64,000 nt of DNA from Dolichospermum sp. DET69 (GTDB taxonomy: Bacteria; Cyanobacteriota; Cyanobacteriia; Cyanobacteriales; Nostocaceae): assembly GCA_017355425.1 (NCBI GenBank), contig CP070233.1, positions 4,195,501-4,259,500 of the forward strand, read 5' to 3'. Both the position numbers and the translations under genes were made by a program. Shown here in pieces: positions 45,740-56,830 of the stretch; positions within the stretch are counted from its first letter, which is position 1, and each line of letters begins with the position of its first letter. The notes beneath the pieces were generated by a model that was given only the letters and a program-made list of their open reading frames with translations, searched no databases and was not told the origin of the DNA.

Positions 45740-48700
45740 AGGGTGAAAATACCAGGATTAGGAGTAACACCTGTAGCAGTTTCCCCAGCATCGCTATCGG
45801 TAGTAGCAATACTAATGACTGGAAGATCGTCATTGATAATCGTTCCTGTCACCGCTGTTGTGGTGTCAATGGTGTAATCCGTACTTGTCGCTACAGTGAT
45901 GACAACGGTTTCATCAGTTTCAAAGGTGGTATCGGCTGTGGGGTCAACAGTTAAAGTTGCCGTACTGCTTCCCGATGCAAAGGTAATTGTTCCAGTAGTT
46001 GCAGCAAAGCTATCTGCACCTGTTTGAGTATAGTCTGTGTTGAAAATGGCAGATCCCGCAACACCATAGTTAACAGTGAGAGCATTGGCTGTAGTTCCGG
46101 TTCTGGTGAAAGTGTAAACCAGATTGCTTAGTCCATCTTCGGTAACACTGGCAGGAGATACAGCTAGGCTAATACTGGGTACATCATTATCAGCAATATT
46201 GACAGTGGCACTGTTGGTGACATCCAGAGCATAACCTGTACCTGTTGTTAGGGTGAGGATAGCCGTTTCTGTACCTTCAAAGATGTTGTCGTCTGTAGGT
46301 GTGACAGTGACAATGGCGGTGCTATCACCAGCCGCAAAGTTGATAGTTCCAGGTAGACTATTATAGTCAGTGCCGTTGGTAGCAGAACCGCTTAAAGTGT
46401 AGTTAACTGTAATGGCTTGGGTTAAATCACCGTTACGAGTTACAGTAAAAGCACCAGGATTGGAAGTAATGCCTGTAGCTGTTTCCCCAGCATCGCTATC
46501 GGTAGCAGCAACGGTAATAATTGGGAGATCATCATTGGTAATAGTTCCCACCCCTGTAGCTTTGGTAATCGTTGCGTTAGTTACATTGCTCAGGTTAACG
46601 GTAAAGGCTTCGGGGTTTTCGCTCTTGGTATCACCAACAACGGCAATGGTCACTGTTTTACTGATTTCTCCAGGAGCAAAGCTGATGGTTGCATTTGCCG
46701 CGTTATAGTCTAAATCAGCAATGGTGGCTGTGCCGTCTGCGGTAGCGTAGTTAACAGTAATAGGTTGGCTACTGGGGTTAGAAAGGGTGACAGTGAAAGT
46801 GGCGTTAGTAGTACCGCTATTACCTTCAATAACGGCAACATCGTTAATACTAATGGTAGGTTGGGGGTCATTGTCGGTAATATTAACCGTGGCACTGCTA
46901 GTAGTTCCCAAGATATAGCCAGTTCCAGAGGTGAGGGTGAGGACAGCGGTTTCTGTTACTTCAAAGATGTTGTCGTCTGTAGGTGTGACGGTGACAATGG
47001 CGGTGCTTGCACCTGCTGCAAAACTGACGGTTCCTGTTAGGTTGCTGTAGTCAGTGCCGTTGGTAGCAGAACCGCTGAGGGTGTAGTTGACTGTAATCGC
47101 TTTAGTTAAATCATTAGTCCGAGTTAAGGTGAAAGTACCAGGATTAGGAGTAACCCCTGTAGCGGTTTCCCCAGCATCAGCATCAGTAGCTGCAACGGTA
47201 ATTACTGCGGGAATCGCGGGAATAGATAACTGATTGCCATTAGTATCGAAGAGGGCTATATAGTTATCATAGCCGCCCTGATTAGTTTTCCCCGGCAGAC
47301 TTCCATTTGTTTGCCCACTTACGTAAATATTACCAGTGTTATCAATGTTCAAACCGCTGCAATCATCATAAGAGTTAGTGCCAAACTGTTTTATCCAAAC
47401 AAGAGTACCACTGGTATTGTATTTGGCTAAAAAGCCATCATATTCTCCCTGGTTAGTATTACCTGAAAAAGTGCTGTTGGTGGTTCCAACTACATAGATA
47501 TTACCTGCGCTATCGGTTTTGACTGTGCCGATATAGTCATCGCCAGTTGTACCTAGCTGTTTTACCCAGGCTAGGGTTCCAGTGGCAGTATATTTCGCCA
47601 GAAAGCCATCGGAATTGCCCTTATTGGTGTTACCACTAAGCGCACCGTAGGTTACACCTGCAATGTAGACATTACCTGTGCTATCGGTGGTGAGATTCGA
47701 GCCGTAGTCATCGCCAGTTGTACCTAGCTGTTTTACCCAGGCTAGATTGCCATTGGCATCATATTTGCTAACAAAGGCATCATTCCCGCCCTTGTTGGTA
47801 CTGCCTGCGAAACTACCTTTGGTATAGCCTGTAACATAAATATTATTACTGCTATCTAGGGTAATACCAGTGGCAAATTCATCAGCACTTGTACCAAACT
47901 GTTTCACCCATGTTTGTGTACCATTGGTGTCATATTTGGCGATAAAAGCGTCATAAGCTCCCTGGGTAATATTCCCTGCAAAAGTTCCCCATGTCTGTCC
48001 CGAAATATAGCTATTGCCACTACTATCAACACTCATACCAGAGGCATAATCCTGGGCAGCCGTACCAAACTGTTTCACCCAAACTTGTGTACCGTTGGTG
48101 TCATATTTGGTAATAAAAGCATCGGAAGTTCCCTGGAGGATACTACCTGCAAAACTACCTTCTGTATTGCCTGTAGTATAAACGTTACCTGCACTATCGT
48201 TACCAACATTACCTCCAGTATAATCATTGGCAGATGTACCGAATTGCTTAATCCAGGCTTGGCTGCCATCGGCGTTATACTTGGTGATATAAACATCATT
48301 TCCGCCTTGGTTGGTATTACCCGGAAAACTCCCAGTAGTGTGACCACTCTCATAAACACTGCCTGAGCTATCAGTGCTAATGTTGTTATATGACCAATCA
48401 TCAGCAGTTGTCCCAAACTGCACTGGCCAAGAAGCGGTTGAGGTGGCAACTTGTAAAGTGTAGTTAGTGTTATTTCCAGCCGCAGGTCGGAAAACTTTGA
48501 CGTAATAGGTTCCGGTATCAACTGCCCAATTGAACAGTTCATCAGCAGTTCCAGTTTTAGTGCCTTTGGCAATGGTGCGTCCTAGTCCATCAACTAACCA
48601 CACATCTGCATTTGTAGTTAGATTGGTAAGTTTAACCTGGACATTGCCGGCTGTGGTGACATTGAAGCGATAAAAATCAGATAGGTCTGTATCACCTACA

Positions 48701-51627
48701 AAGTCTGTGACTGATTGAGGATTATAGAAATTAATTGCCCCTAAATCCTTAACTTGGTCTACTACTTCTAAGGTTAAGTTATTGCCTGTGGAAGTTGGCG
48801 CAAATGCCAAACTGCTGCTGATATCTATGCCTTGAATGGTGTTAAAGGTCTTGGTTGTGGCAGAACTGTATGTTAAAACTGCGAATTTAGTGCCAATAGT
48901 TGGTGTATAGCCACTGGTTAAATTCAGTTTGAGGATTCCCCCTAAATCTGCTGCACCAGTAATGTTGAATTTATCAAAACTGGTGGCACTACCTAATTCT
49001 AGGTTGAGTGTTCCAGCAGCGGTTTGGCTATAGTCACCAGTGATGTTCAATATGCCTAGGTTATTACCGGGATTGATTTGACCACCACTGTTAGACACAC
49101 TACCTGTGATAGTTCCCGTTCCGTTAAGAGTTCCACCCTGGAGGTTGAGGGGACTATTCTCAAAAGCGAGACTACCTCCACTAATGTTAGTCGTTCCGGC
49201 TGTCTGTGTGTAACCGCCGGTAAATCTCAATCTTCCCTTGTTGACTTGAACTGTACCTGTGTTGTTGAAGATGGCATCAATATAGGAGTTATCTGTGGTT
49301 GTACCGTTGGATTTGGTCAGAGTCCCAGCATTATTGAAAGTGGGTTGACCGTCATACCAATAATAAAAATCTGCATCACCTTGTAAGTCAATAGTTCCAG
49401 TGCTGGTATTGTTCCAAGTTGCAGCGTTGATAGCAGATAACGTACCATTACCTGTCCAAACAGTTGCACCTGTGGTTTCTAATGTTGTTCCATCTAAAGT
49501 TTGAGAACCACTCAGGTTTAATGTTCCACTGACTGTCTTTTTACCCGTACCGCTTAATGTGCCACCATTCCAGTTGAGTAGGTTGGAAACTGTCAAAGCA
49601 CCTGCTCCCGTGAGATTTCCTCCCACCAAGTTGACAGGGGCTAACCAAGTAGAAGCGGTATTAACTGTGGTTATTCCACTTTCAATGTTAAATTTACCTG
49701 CACCAGTAACACTATTACCTGCATTGAAGTTGTAGTCAGAAGACAGCTTTAAAGTTGCTCCATTATCAATACTGAAACTACCAGTATTAGTCCCTCCCCC
49801 ACTCAGCCTTAACGTCCCTTTCTTGACTTGGACTGTGCCTGTGTTGTTGAATATGCCACTAATGTAGGATTCATCTGTGGTTGTACCGTTGGATTTGGTC
49901 AGAGTCCCAGCATTATTAAAGGTGGGTTGAGCGCCATACCAATAATAAAAATCGGCATCACTTTGTAAGTCAATAGTGCCAGTGCTGGTATTGTTCCAGG
50001 TTGCAGCGTTGGCAGCATATAACGTATCATTACCCGTCCAAACAATTGCACCTGTGGTTTCTAAGGTTGTTCCATCTAAGTATTGATTACCACTCAGGTT
50101 TAATTTACCACTGACTGTCTTTTTACCCGTACCGCTTAATGTGCCACCATTCCAGTTGAGTAGGTTGGAAATTGTTAAAGCACCTGCTCCCGTTAGGGTT
50201 CCACCAATCAAGTTGACAGGGGCTAACCAAGTAGAAGTGGTATCAACTGTAGTTATTCCACTTTCAATGTTAAAGTTACCTGCACCAGTAACACTATTAC
50301 CTGCATTGAAGTTGTAGTCAGAAGACAGCTTTAAAGTTGCTCCATTATCAATACTGAAACTACCAGTATTAGTCCCTCCCCCACTCAGCTTTAACGTCCC
50401 TTTCTTGACTTGGACTGTGCCTGTGTTGTTGAAGATGCCACTAATGTAGGATTCATCTGTGGTGGTACCGTTGGATTTGGTCAGAGTCCCAGCATTATTG
50501 AAAGTGGATTGAGCGCCATACCAATGGACAAAATCGGCATCACCTTGTAAGTCAATAGTTCCAGTGCTGGTATTGTTCCAAGTTGCAGCGTTGGCAGCAT
50601 ATAACTGACCATTACCTGTCCAAAAAGTTGCACCTGTGGTTTCTAATGTTGTTCCATCTAAGTATTGATCACCACTCAGATTTAATTTTCCACTGACAGT
50701 CTTTTTACCCGTACCGCTTAATGTACCACCATTCCAGAGTAGGTTAGAAATTGTTAAAGCACCTGCTCCCGTTAAGGTTCCTCCCACCAAGTTGACAGGG
50801 GCTAACCAAGTAGAAGTGGTATCAACTGTAGTTATTCCACTTTCAATGTTAAAGTTACCTGCACCAGTAACACTATTACCTGCATTGAAGTTGTAGTCAG
50901 AAGACAGCTTTAAAGTTGCTCCATTATCAATACTGAAACTACCAGTATTAGTCCCTCCCCCACTCAGCCTTAACGTCCCTTTCTTGACTTGGACTGTGCC
51001 TGTGTTGTTGAAGATGCCACTAATGTAGGATTCATCTGTGGTGGTACCGTTGGATTTGGTCAGAGTCCCAGCATTATTGAAAGTGGATTGAGCGCCATAC
51101 CAATGGACAAAATCGGCATCACCTTGTAAGTCAATAGTGCCAGTGCTGGTATTGTTCCAAGTTGCAGCGTTGGCAGCATATAACTGACCATTACCTGTCC
51201 AAAAAGTTGCACCTGTGGTTTCTAATGTTGTTCCATCTAAACTTTGATCACCACTCAGGTTTAATGTTCCACTGACAGTCTTTTTACCCGTACCGCTTAA
51301 TGTACCACCATTCCAGAGTAGGTTAGAAATTGTTAAAGCACCTGCTCCCGTTAGGGTTCCGCTGGCTAAATTTAAAACACCATTGTTACTAACTGTACTT
51401 GCACCCTTGAGGGTTAAGATATTGCCATTTATATCTAAAGTTTGAATGCCACTAGTAGCACCAAGAGTCAAACCAGTTAGAGTTCTGGCGTTATTTAAGA
51501 GAACGGTGTAAGTTCCAGCGATGGTAATTTGGGCAATATCTGCCGAACTTGGTATAGTACCGGGAGTCCAGTTAGCTGCCAGATTCCAGTTACCGTTAGC
51601 AGCGTTTTTCCATGAAAGAGTAGCCAT
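45740..51627 (-). pseudogene. 5' part of split giant repetitive secreted protein
   Basis: About 1960 residues. Order: four near-identical ~193-residue beta repeats (first ~750 residues, e.g. GGTLTGAGALTISNLL), an 850-940 beta-helix-like tail (LNLQGGTLNGTGTITG), a PPC domain (LSDFYRFNVTTAGNVQVKLT), seven ~55-residue SBBP repeats (DSSGNSYISGQTWGTFAGN), then Calx-beta domains one to four and half of the fifth. It then runs into antisense intron DNA. With no signal peptide and a C-terminal RTX region, the ancestral product was a type I-secreted surface or matrix protein. Now disrupted. Confidence 0.85.
49440..51360 (-). repeat. Four ~580-bp intragenic tandem repeats
   Basis: The marker tttttacccg recurs at about 49538, 50120, 50702 and 51281, so the period is 579-582 bp (193-194 codons). 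Neighbouring copies differ by few bases, for example wholly identical runs around the aagacagctttaaagttgct stretch. The most 3' copy (about 49200-49450) is truncated and diverged. Confidence 0.9.
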
Positions 51628-52188
51628 TTGTTGAAATCTCCTAAATGCTTAAATTAGTATTTTGATGGTTGATATCTGGGATCATGCTTGAAAAAATCTA
51701 GATGCTTTAAAAGTAACTAAGATAGTGGTTTTCAATTTAGTTACTGTGGTAGCAAGTTGAGGTTAATTACCAAAACGCTCTAAAAACAAGCTTTTTGATC
51801 ATTACTAAGCACTTGCTCGTAATTACTAGTTGCATTGTAACCTATCAATTGATTTTACTAATCTAGACTTTACTAATCTTATACGAGTATATCATAGATG
51901 ATTTTAAATGTATACAATAAGGCATATTTTTTTATACCGTACATAACTTACGCATTGTATAAATAAATTATGATATGCTTTCGCAAAAATACCTTATTTC
52001 AGGCTGCAAGGAATTGTATTTTTGCCGATAAATCAATCGTGGGGTAGGGGTAAAGCAAGAGATTTATTAGTGTTAACTTATACTTGATATGGTTGAGATA
52101 TGGACTTTTGTAAAATTACGAAAAACCTAGATTTGTAGGGGTTTAGCAGTACTGATATGTGTCAATTTAACGTAAAATCATAGTCCGC

Positions 52189-52418
52189 CTGGGAATGAAT
52201 TCCCAGTCTCATAGCCAAAGTTATCTAAAGATAACTAAATATAAAAAAAATCTTTAGTTCACTTCCGTAGACTTTGGTTATTAGCCCTGAAATGTACTAA
52301 TATGTGTCAATTTAACGTAAAATCATAGTCCGCCTGGGAATGAATTCCCAGTCTCATAGCCAAAGTTATCTAAAGATAACTAAATATAAAAAAAATCTTT
52401 AGTTCACTTCCGTAGACT
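52189..52418 (-). repeat. Three-hairpin repeat copies 4 and 5 (minus orientation)
   Basis: Copy 4: C ctgggaatgaattcccag (52189-52206), B agttatctaaagataact (52219-52236), A agttcacttccgtagact (52256-52273). Copy 5 is the same at +145 bp. Relative to copy 3, stem B has T-A for C-G pairs on both sides. Confidence 0.7.
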
Positions 52419-52569
52419 TTGGTTATTAGCCCTGAAATATGGCTTACGCCACGGGGGTGTGGAAGCCAACGGATAAGTAAGGACGTATTGGAATACACCC
52501 TTATTTAAGTTGACACATATCAGCAGTGCTAAACCCTTACCTGCTTAAATCAAATAATTAAGCCGTTTT

Positions 52570-52890
52570 GAGTATGGCAAAAGTTGTCTTTTGATGACTA
52601 AAAATTCTAAAAAATCCTCAGTTTACTTTAGTAAACTTTGGCTATTAGCCCTGAAATTCATTTCTGGGCGGGTGTAGCAGCTAACAGATAAGTAAATTCG
52701 TATTGCAATATACCCCTACTTGAATTAATATCTTTGAGTATGGCAAAAGTTGTCTTTTAATGACTAAAAATTCTAAAAAATCCTCAGTTTACTTTAGTAA
52801 ACTTTGGCTATTAGCCCTGAAATTCATTTCTGGGCGGGTGTAGCAGCTAATAGATAAGTAAATTCGTATTGCAATATACCCCTACGATAA
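52570..52890. repeat. 166-bp tandem duplication with hairpins A and B
   Basis: Unit gagtatggcaaaagttgtct ... aatataccccta occurs at 52570 and 52736 with a few substitutions (for example ttttgatgact against ttttaatgact). Each has hairpin B (agttgtcttttgatgact, with G-U pairs) and hairpin A (agtttactttagtaaact), but lacks hairpin C. Confidence 0.7.
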
Positions 52891-53001
52891 ATGTCGTTTT
52901 TATAGCCACATATATTTGATATTTTTTGTCAATGCGTAAGTCCTAGATTTTTACCAATTCCCCGCCAAAACAGCTATAATAAGCATTAAAACAAACATAG
53001 T

Positions 53002-53682
53002 ATGACAATTATCTTAACCAACGATGATGGTATTGACGCACCAGGAATTGCAGCTTTGTTTAAAGCCGTAAAAGGTAAATCGGTAATTATCGCTGCACCA
53101 CAATCACATCAATCAGGCTGTGGACATCAAGTTACTACCCATCAACCCATTAACCTCCAACGGCGTTCTGATGTTGAATATGCTATAGGTGGTACTCCTG
53201 CTGATTGCATCCGAGTTGCTGTATCACATATTGCTCAAGATATAAAGTATGTGATTTCGGGTATTAATGCCGGTGGAAACTTGGGAGTTGATGCTTATAT
53301 TTCTGGTACTGTCGCTGCTGTCAGAGAAGCTGCAATGCACGGGATTCCCGGAATTGCTGTTTCCCAATATCGTCATGGTAAACGTGATTATGACTGGAAT
53401 GCGGCTATTAAATGGACATCTGCATTGCTCACAGATTTGATGGAACTTCCCCTAGAACCTGGATGTTTTTGGAATGTCAATTTACCGCACCTATTACCAC
53501 AACAACCAGATCCAGAAGTAGTATTTTGTCAACCTTGTCCGAAACCTTTACCTGTTAATTATCGAATAGAAGGTGATGATTTTTACTATATAGGAGAATA
53601 TGGTAAACGAGAACGAACTCCTGATAGTGATGTTGATATATGTTTTTCTGGCAAAATTGCGGTGACTAAGTTAAAAGTTTGA
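53002..53682 (+). CDS. surE: 5'/3'-nucleotidase SurE
   Basis: A metal-dependent nucleotidase of the survival protein family. 226 residues with the signature ILTNDDGIDAPGI (metal-binding DD), the block NAGGNLGVDAYISGTVAAVR and a typical central HGKRDYDW loop. It is shorter than the usual ~260 residues, as in the second SurE paralogue of some cyanobacteria. It begins just after the mobile repeat element. Confidence 0.92.
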   Translation: MTIILTNDDGIDAPGIAALFKAVKGKSVIIAAPQSHQSGCGHQVTTHQPINLQRRSDVEYAIGGTPADCIRVAVSHIAQDIKYVISGINAGGNLGVDAYISGTVAAVREAAMHGIPGIAVSQYRHGKRDYDWNAAIKWTSALLTDLMELPLEPGCFWNVNLPHLLPQQPDPEVVFCQPCPKPLPVNYRIEGDDFYYIGEYGKRERTPDSDVDICFSGKIAVTKLKV

Positions 53683-53750
53683 GGTAATTAGGACTTACTG
53701 ATTCACGTTTTAGATTTTTCTTTCTCTTGACTCGGTGACTCTTGCTATAA

Positions 53751-54077
53751 TTATTCATTCTGTAATAAGGATACAAGCCCATCTAAGGTTTGTGACAATT
53801 GAGTGATTTGCTCCATAGAATCCTTCTGAGAGTCAGCTAAACTTTGTACAGCGTCACACAAAGCAAAAATTTGATACCCTTGCTGCTGTACTTGTTTTCC
53901 TTGGGCTTCTATTTGTGAACTCAGGGCATCTACTCTTTGAGCAAGACGTTCAATTGTCTCAGTTGTTGAGAGAACAGCGTCTCCAATCTGTTCAACAATA
54001 GATTCTAAGCGACTGATTTTTGCTTCTACTCCAGTGGCAATCATTTCTGGTCTGCTCCAATCTTGGGAAAAAATCAT
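53751..54077 (-). CDS. Coiled-coil protein of unknown function
   Basis: 108 residues, nearly all one amphipathic coiled coil: VEAKISRLESIVEQIGDAVL, then ERLAQRVDALSSQIEAQGKQ and QSLADSQKDSMEQITQLSQT. Many cyanobacterial genomes hold several such proteins; none has an agreed function. The lengthy heptad pattern shows it is a real protein. Convergent with surE. Confidence 0.65.
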   Translation of the reverse strand: MIFSQDWSRPEMIATGVEAKISRLESIVEQIGDAVLSTTETIERLAQRVDALSSQIEAQGKQVQQQGYQIFALCDAVQSLADSQKDSMEQITQLSQTLDGLVSLLQNE

Positions 54078-54229
54078 ACAGTAATATTCCTAAATATTCA
54101 TGCAATAGCTTCATAATCAGTATTATTAATAAATAAAGTAAGTTGTAATTATTCCTCCCTTATGGCTACGTGAATATAATTTTTAATTCGTCATTAACCA
54201 ATCCCAATACCTATTCCCCAATCTCTACA

Positions 54230-54901
54230 TTAAATTACTGAGTAGCCTAAAAATACGATACCAATTGCACAGAATACTAAACCAGCAAAGCGGATGATTT
54301 TCGGTAAAATTTGGTTAATTTCATTGATGCCGAAAGTTACACCTATTTCTCTGGCACTCATAATAATTACTGTTTGTGTGAAGGCAACACTAATTATAAA
54401 AGGAATAACAGTGAATATTTCTGCACCGATGATAGATGTCGCATCAGCATAACCTTGAAATATGCCAGCAGTAGCACAAAACATGGCTATTGCTAACCAA
54501 TGAATAGGAATTGGTGTAACTAACATCACACCTAAAGCGATGGTACAAATAGCGATCGCTATTGCAGGTCCTGGTAAGATAACTGGAGACAAATTAATCA
54601 ATTGTCCACAAACAGCAGCAATGACAAAAGTGATATTGAACCAATTACCACGGGCAAATCTAGCGGAGAATAAACCTAGCGCCACAATACCTGCAAAACG
54701 GTCTAAACTAATCACTGGATCTGCTATGCCCCAAATAAACCCTTCCCAGGGAGTGGAAACATTATGTTCAATGGGTGATCCACCGGCTGAAGTTAGCAAA
54801 CTAATGACAACTAAAATAGCGATCGCCCTTAGAAGATGCTGCTGTTTAGATGTTACTAAATTACTGGACTCAGAAGCTACTAACTGTGAATTTTTAAACA
54901 T
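54230..54901 (-). CDS. HupE/UreJ-like membrane protein
   Basis: 223 residues with about six membrane segments. The family pattern G-x-x-x-x-x-D (GIADPVISLDRFAGIVALGL) and an ALGVMLVTPIPIHWLAIAMF-type region fit HupE/UreJ, membrane proteins linked with nickel supply to hydrogenase or urease. The classic HP-x-x-G-x-DH motif is altered here. A Hox hydrogenase locus lies 6.5 kb away, which is suggestive but not an operon. Confidence in the family is moderate. Confidence 0.6.
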   Translation of the reverse strand: MFKNSQLVASESSNLVTSKQQHLLRAIAILVVISLLTSAGGSPIEHNVSTPWEGFIWGIADPVISLDRFAGIVALGLFSARFARGNWFNITFVIAAVCGQLINLSPVILPGPAIAIAICTIALGVMLVTPIPIHWLAIAMFCATAGIFQGYADATSIIGAEIFTVIPFIISVAFTQTVIIMSAREIGVTFGINEINQILPKIIRFAGLVFCAIGIVFLGYSVI

Positions 54902-54967
54902 CTTTAGATTATGCTAGTTGGTGATTAATATTACTGTTAATTATTACAAATATTAATCCATTTAGGT

Positions 54968-56719
54968 TCAATGCAGTAATTCTTCTACTTGATGTTGATT
55001 CCACAAAGTTTTGTAAAGTCCAGGCTGTTCTACTAGTTCTGAATGATGACCAACTTGGACAATTTTCCCCTGATCCATGACCAAAATTCGGTCAGATGTG
55101 GCAGCGGCGGAAAGTTGGTGAGTAATAAAAATTACTGTTTTCTTTTTTGTCCCTGTAGAGAGATTAGTGAGAATTTGGGTAGCGGTTTGATTATCTACAC
55201 TGGATAGGGCATCATCTAACAGCAAGATAGGGGCATCAATTAACATGGCTCTTGCTAAAGCTGTGCGTTGTCGCTGTCCACCCGAAAGGGTAATTCCCCG
55301 CTCACCGACGAGGGTTTCATACTTTTGGGGGAAATTCTCAATTTCCGCGTCAATTTGCGCCATTTTAGCGGCGTAAACTACATCTTCTTCAGCAGTGATG
55401 GGATCACCATAACGGATGTTATTTTTGACGGTGGTACTGAATAGAAAGCTATCTTGAGGTACGTAGGCGATCGCTCCCCGTAAATCACTCACAGCTAGTT
55501 TTGTAATATCCACGCCGTCTAAAAACAACTGTCCTGACTGAATATCCAATAACCGGGGGACAGCATTGGCTAAGGTTGATTTTCCTGCACCAATGGGACC
55601 GACAATGGCCACCAATTCTCCAGGAGCAATCGTAAAATTAAGATGTTCTAAAACTGGGGTATTTACGCCGGGGTAGGTATAATTAAAGTTTACTGCTGTT
55701 AGTTCTCCTTTAAGTTTGCTTACCTCCACATGGATAGCATCAGGTGTGTCTTGAATTTTCGGGGTTACACTGAGAATAGTCTCCAAGCGGTCAATACTAA
55801 CTTCACCCCGTTGATAAGCAGTAATGGTAAATCCTAACAAAGCCGTAGGGAAGACTAACCGCTCTACATAAATTAGCAAGGCCAGAAAATCGCCAATTGC
55901 TAGAGTACCAGCAGATATCTTGGCTGTACCCAACCAGATAATGATCAAGGAACTGAGACTTGCTAATCCACCAATGAGGGGAAACAGGGTATTGCGACTT
56001 TTAGCTAGTTTAAGGTTAGCTGCTAGTAGCTGTTGATTTTTCTGATTAAATGCTTGACGCTCATTTGCTTCTTGAGCATAAATTTTAATCAGCGCCATAC
56101 CGCTCATATCTTCTCGTACCAGTTCACTCATCTCTGCAAGTTGCTCTTGAACGACGGTTTGCTCATCACGCAAGCGATCGCTAAAAAAATGCACCATCAG
56201 AAACATAAACGGGTACACTGCTAACGATACCAATGTCAGTTCCACACTCAGAGACAACATGACTGGTAATGTCAGAATATAGGCGAAAAAAGTATTTGCC
56301 AAACTTAAAACAGCAAAGCCTAATAACCGTCTAATATTATCTACATCACTGGTAGCGCGGCTAATTAAATCCCCAGGAGTATTAACCGTAAAATAAGCAG
56401 GTTCTAATTGCATTAGGTGTTGAAAAATCCGCTGTTTGAGGTCAAATTCTACCTGTCTTCCCACACCAAATATCCAAATGCGAGAAGCCATTCGCATCAT
56501 CCACATAGCGGAACTAAGTAGGATAATCATGACTACATAATGGATAATCTGACTAAAACTAAAACTTTGGGAAAGAGTGTCTACTCCTGAGCGAATTAAC
56601 AAAGGAATATAGACACCTAGCCCATTGACAATAAATAAGGCCATAATACCGAAGACGGTTTCGCGCCAATGGGGGCGTAAATAATCAGCGATTTTAGCAA
56701 GTCTGTGAGATTTGGCCAT
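54968..56719 (-). CDS. ABC exporter, fused membrane and ATPase domains
   Basis: 583 residues of the MsbA/multidrug half-transporter type, which works as a dimer. The first ~310 residues hold six membrane helices. The ATPase has Walker A GPIGAGKST, a Q-loop in YVPQDSFLFS, the signature LSGGQRQR, Walker B PILLLDDALSSVD and the H-loop ITHQL. Substrate unknown; lipid or drug export is typical. It starts 111 bp after a repeat-rich gap and is followed by the HupE-like gene. Confidence 0.93.
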   Translation of the reverse strand: MAKSHRLAKIADYLRPHWRETVFGIMALFIVNGLGVYIPLLIRSGVDTLSQSFSFSQIIHYVVMIILLSSAMWMMRMASRIWIFGVGRQVEFDLKQRIFQHLMQLEPAYFTVNTPGDLISRATSDVDNIRRLLGFAVLSLANTFFAYILTLPVMLSLSVELTLVSLAVYPFMFLMVHFFSDRLRDEQTVVQEQLAEMSELVREDMSGMALIKIYAQEANERQAFNQKNQQLLAANLKLAKSRNTLFPLIGGLASLSSLIIIWLGTAKISAGTLAIGDFLALLIYVERLVFPTALLGFTITAYQRGEVSIDRLETILSVTPKIQDTPDAIHVEVSKLKGELTAVNFNYTYPGVNTPVLEHLNFTIAPGELVAIVGPIGAGKSTLANAVPRLLDIQSGQLFLDGVDITKLAVSDLRGAIAYVPQDSFLFSTTVKNNIRYGDPITAEEDVVYAAKMAQIDAEIENFPQKYETLVGERGITLSGGQRQRTALARAMLIDAPILLLDDALSSVDNQTATQILTNLSTGTKKKTVIFITHQLSAAATSDRILVMDQGKIVQVGHHSELVEQPGLYKTLWNQHQVEELLH

Positions 56720-56830
56720 GCAGGAGTTGGGAGAAAGGAGTTAAGGAGTCACCGAGTCACCGAGTCAGGAGTCAGGAGGAAGAAGGAATTAAAAATAATG
56801 GCAACTGACCACTGACCACTGACAAAATAA

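Larger units (their letters stand above)
51946..52941. mobile_element. 996-bp non-coding composite repeat element with acttacgc ends
   Basis: Outer ends acttacgc (51946) and complement (52934-52941). The left ~95 bp and right ~65 bp match, reversed, the right and left ends of the smaller element at 33032-33426. The interior has two tandem duplications: 145-bp period (52156 and 52301) and 166-bp period (52570 and 52736). Each unit includes copies of the A/B/C hairpin repeat. No open frame of note. Confidence 0.7.

Noticed and set aside
46412-49386. Several open frames antisense or out of frame inside the adhesin gene
   Set aside because: Repetitive, low-complexity coding DNA leaves shadow frames open; none shows a domain.
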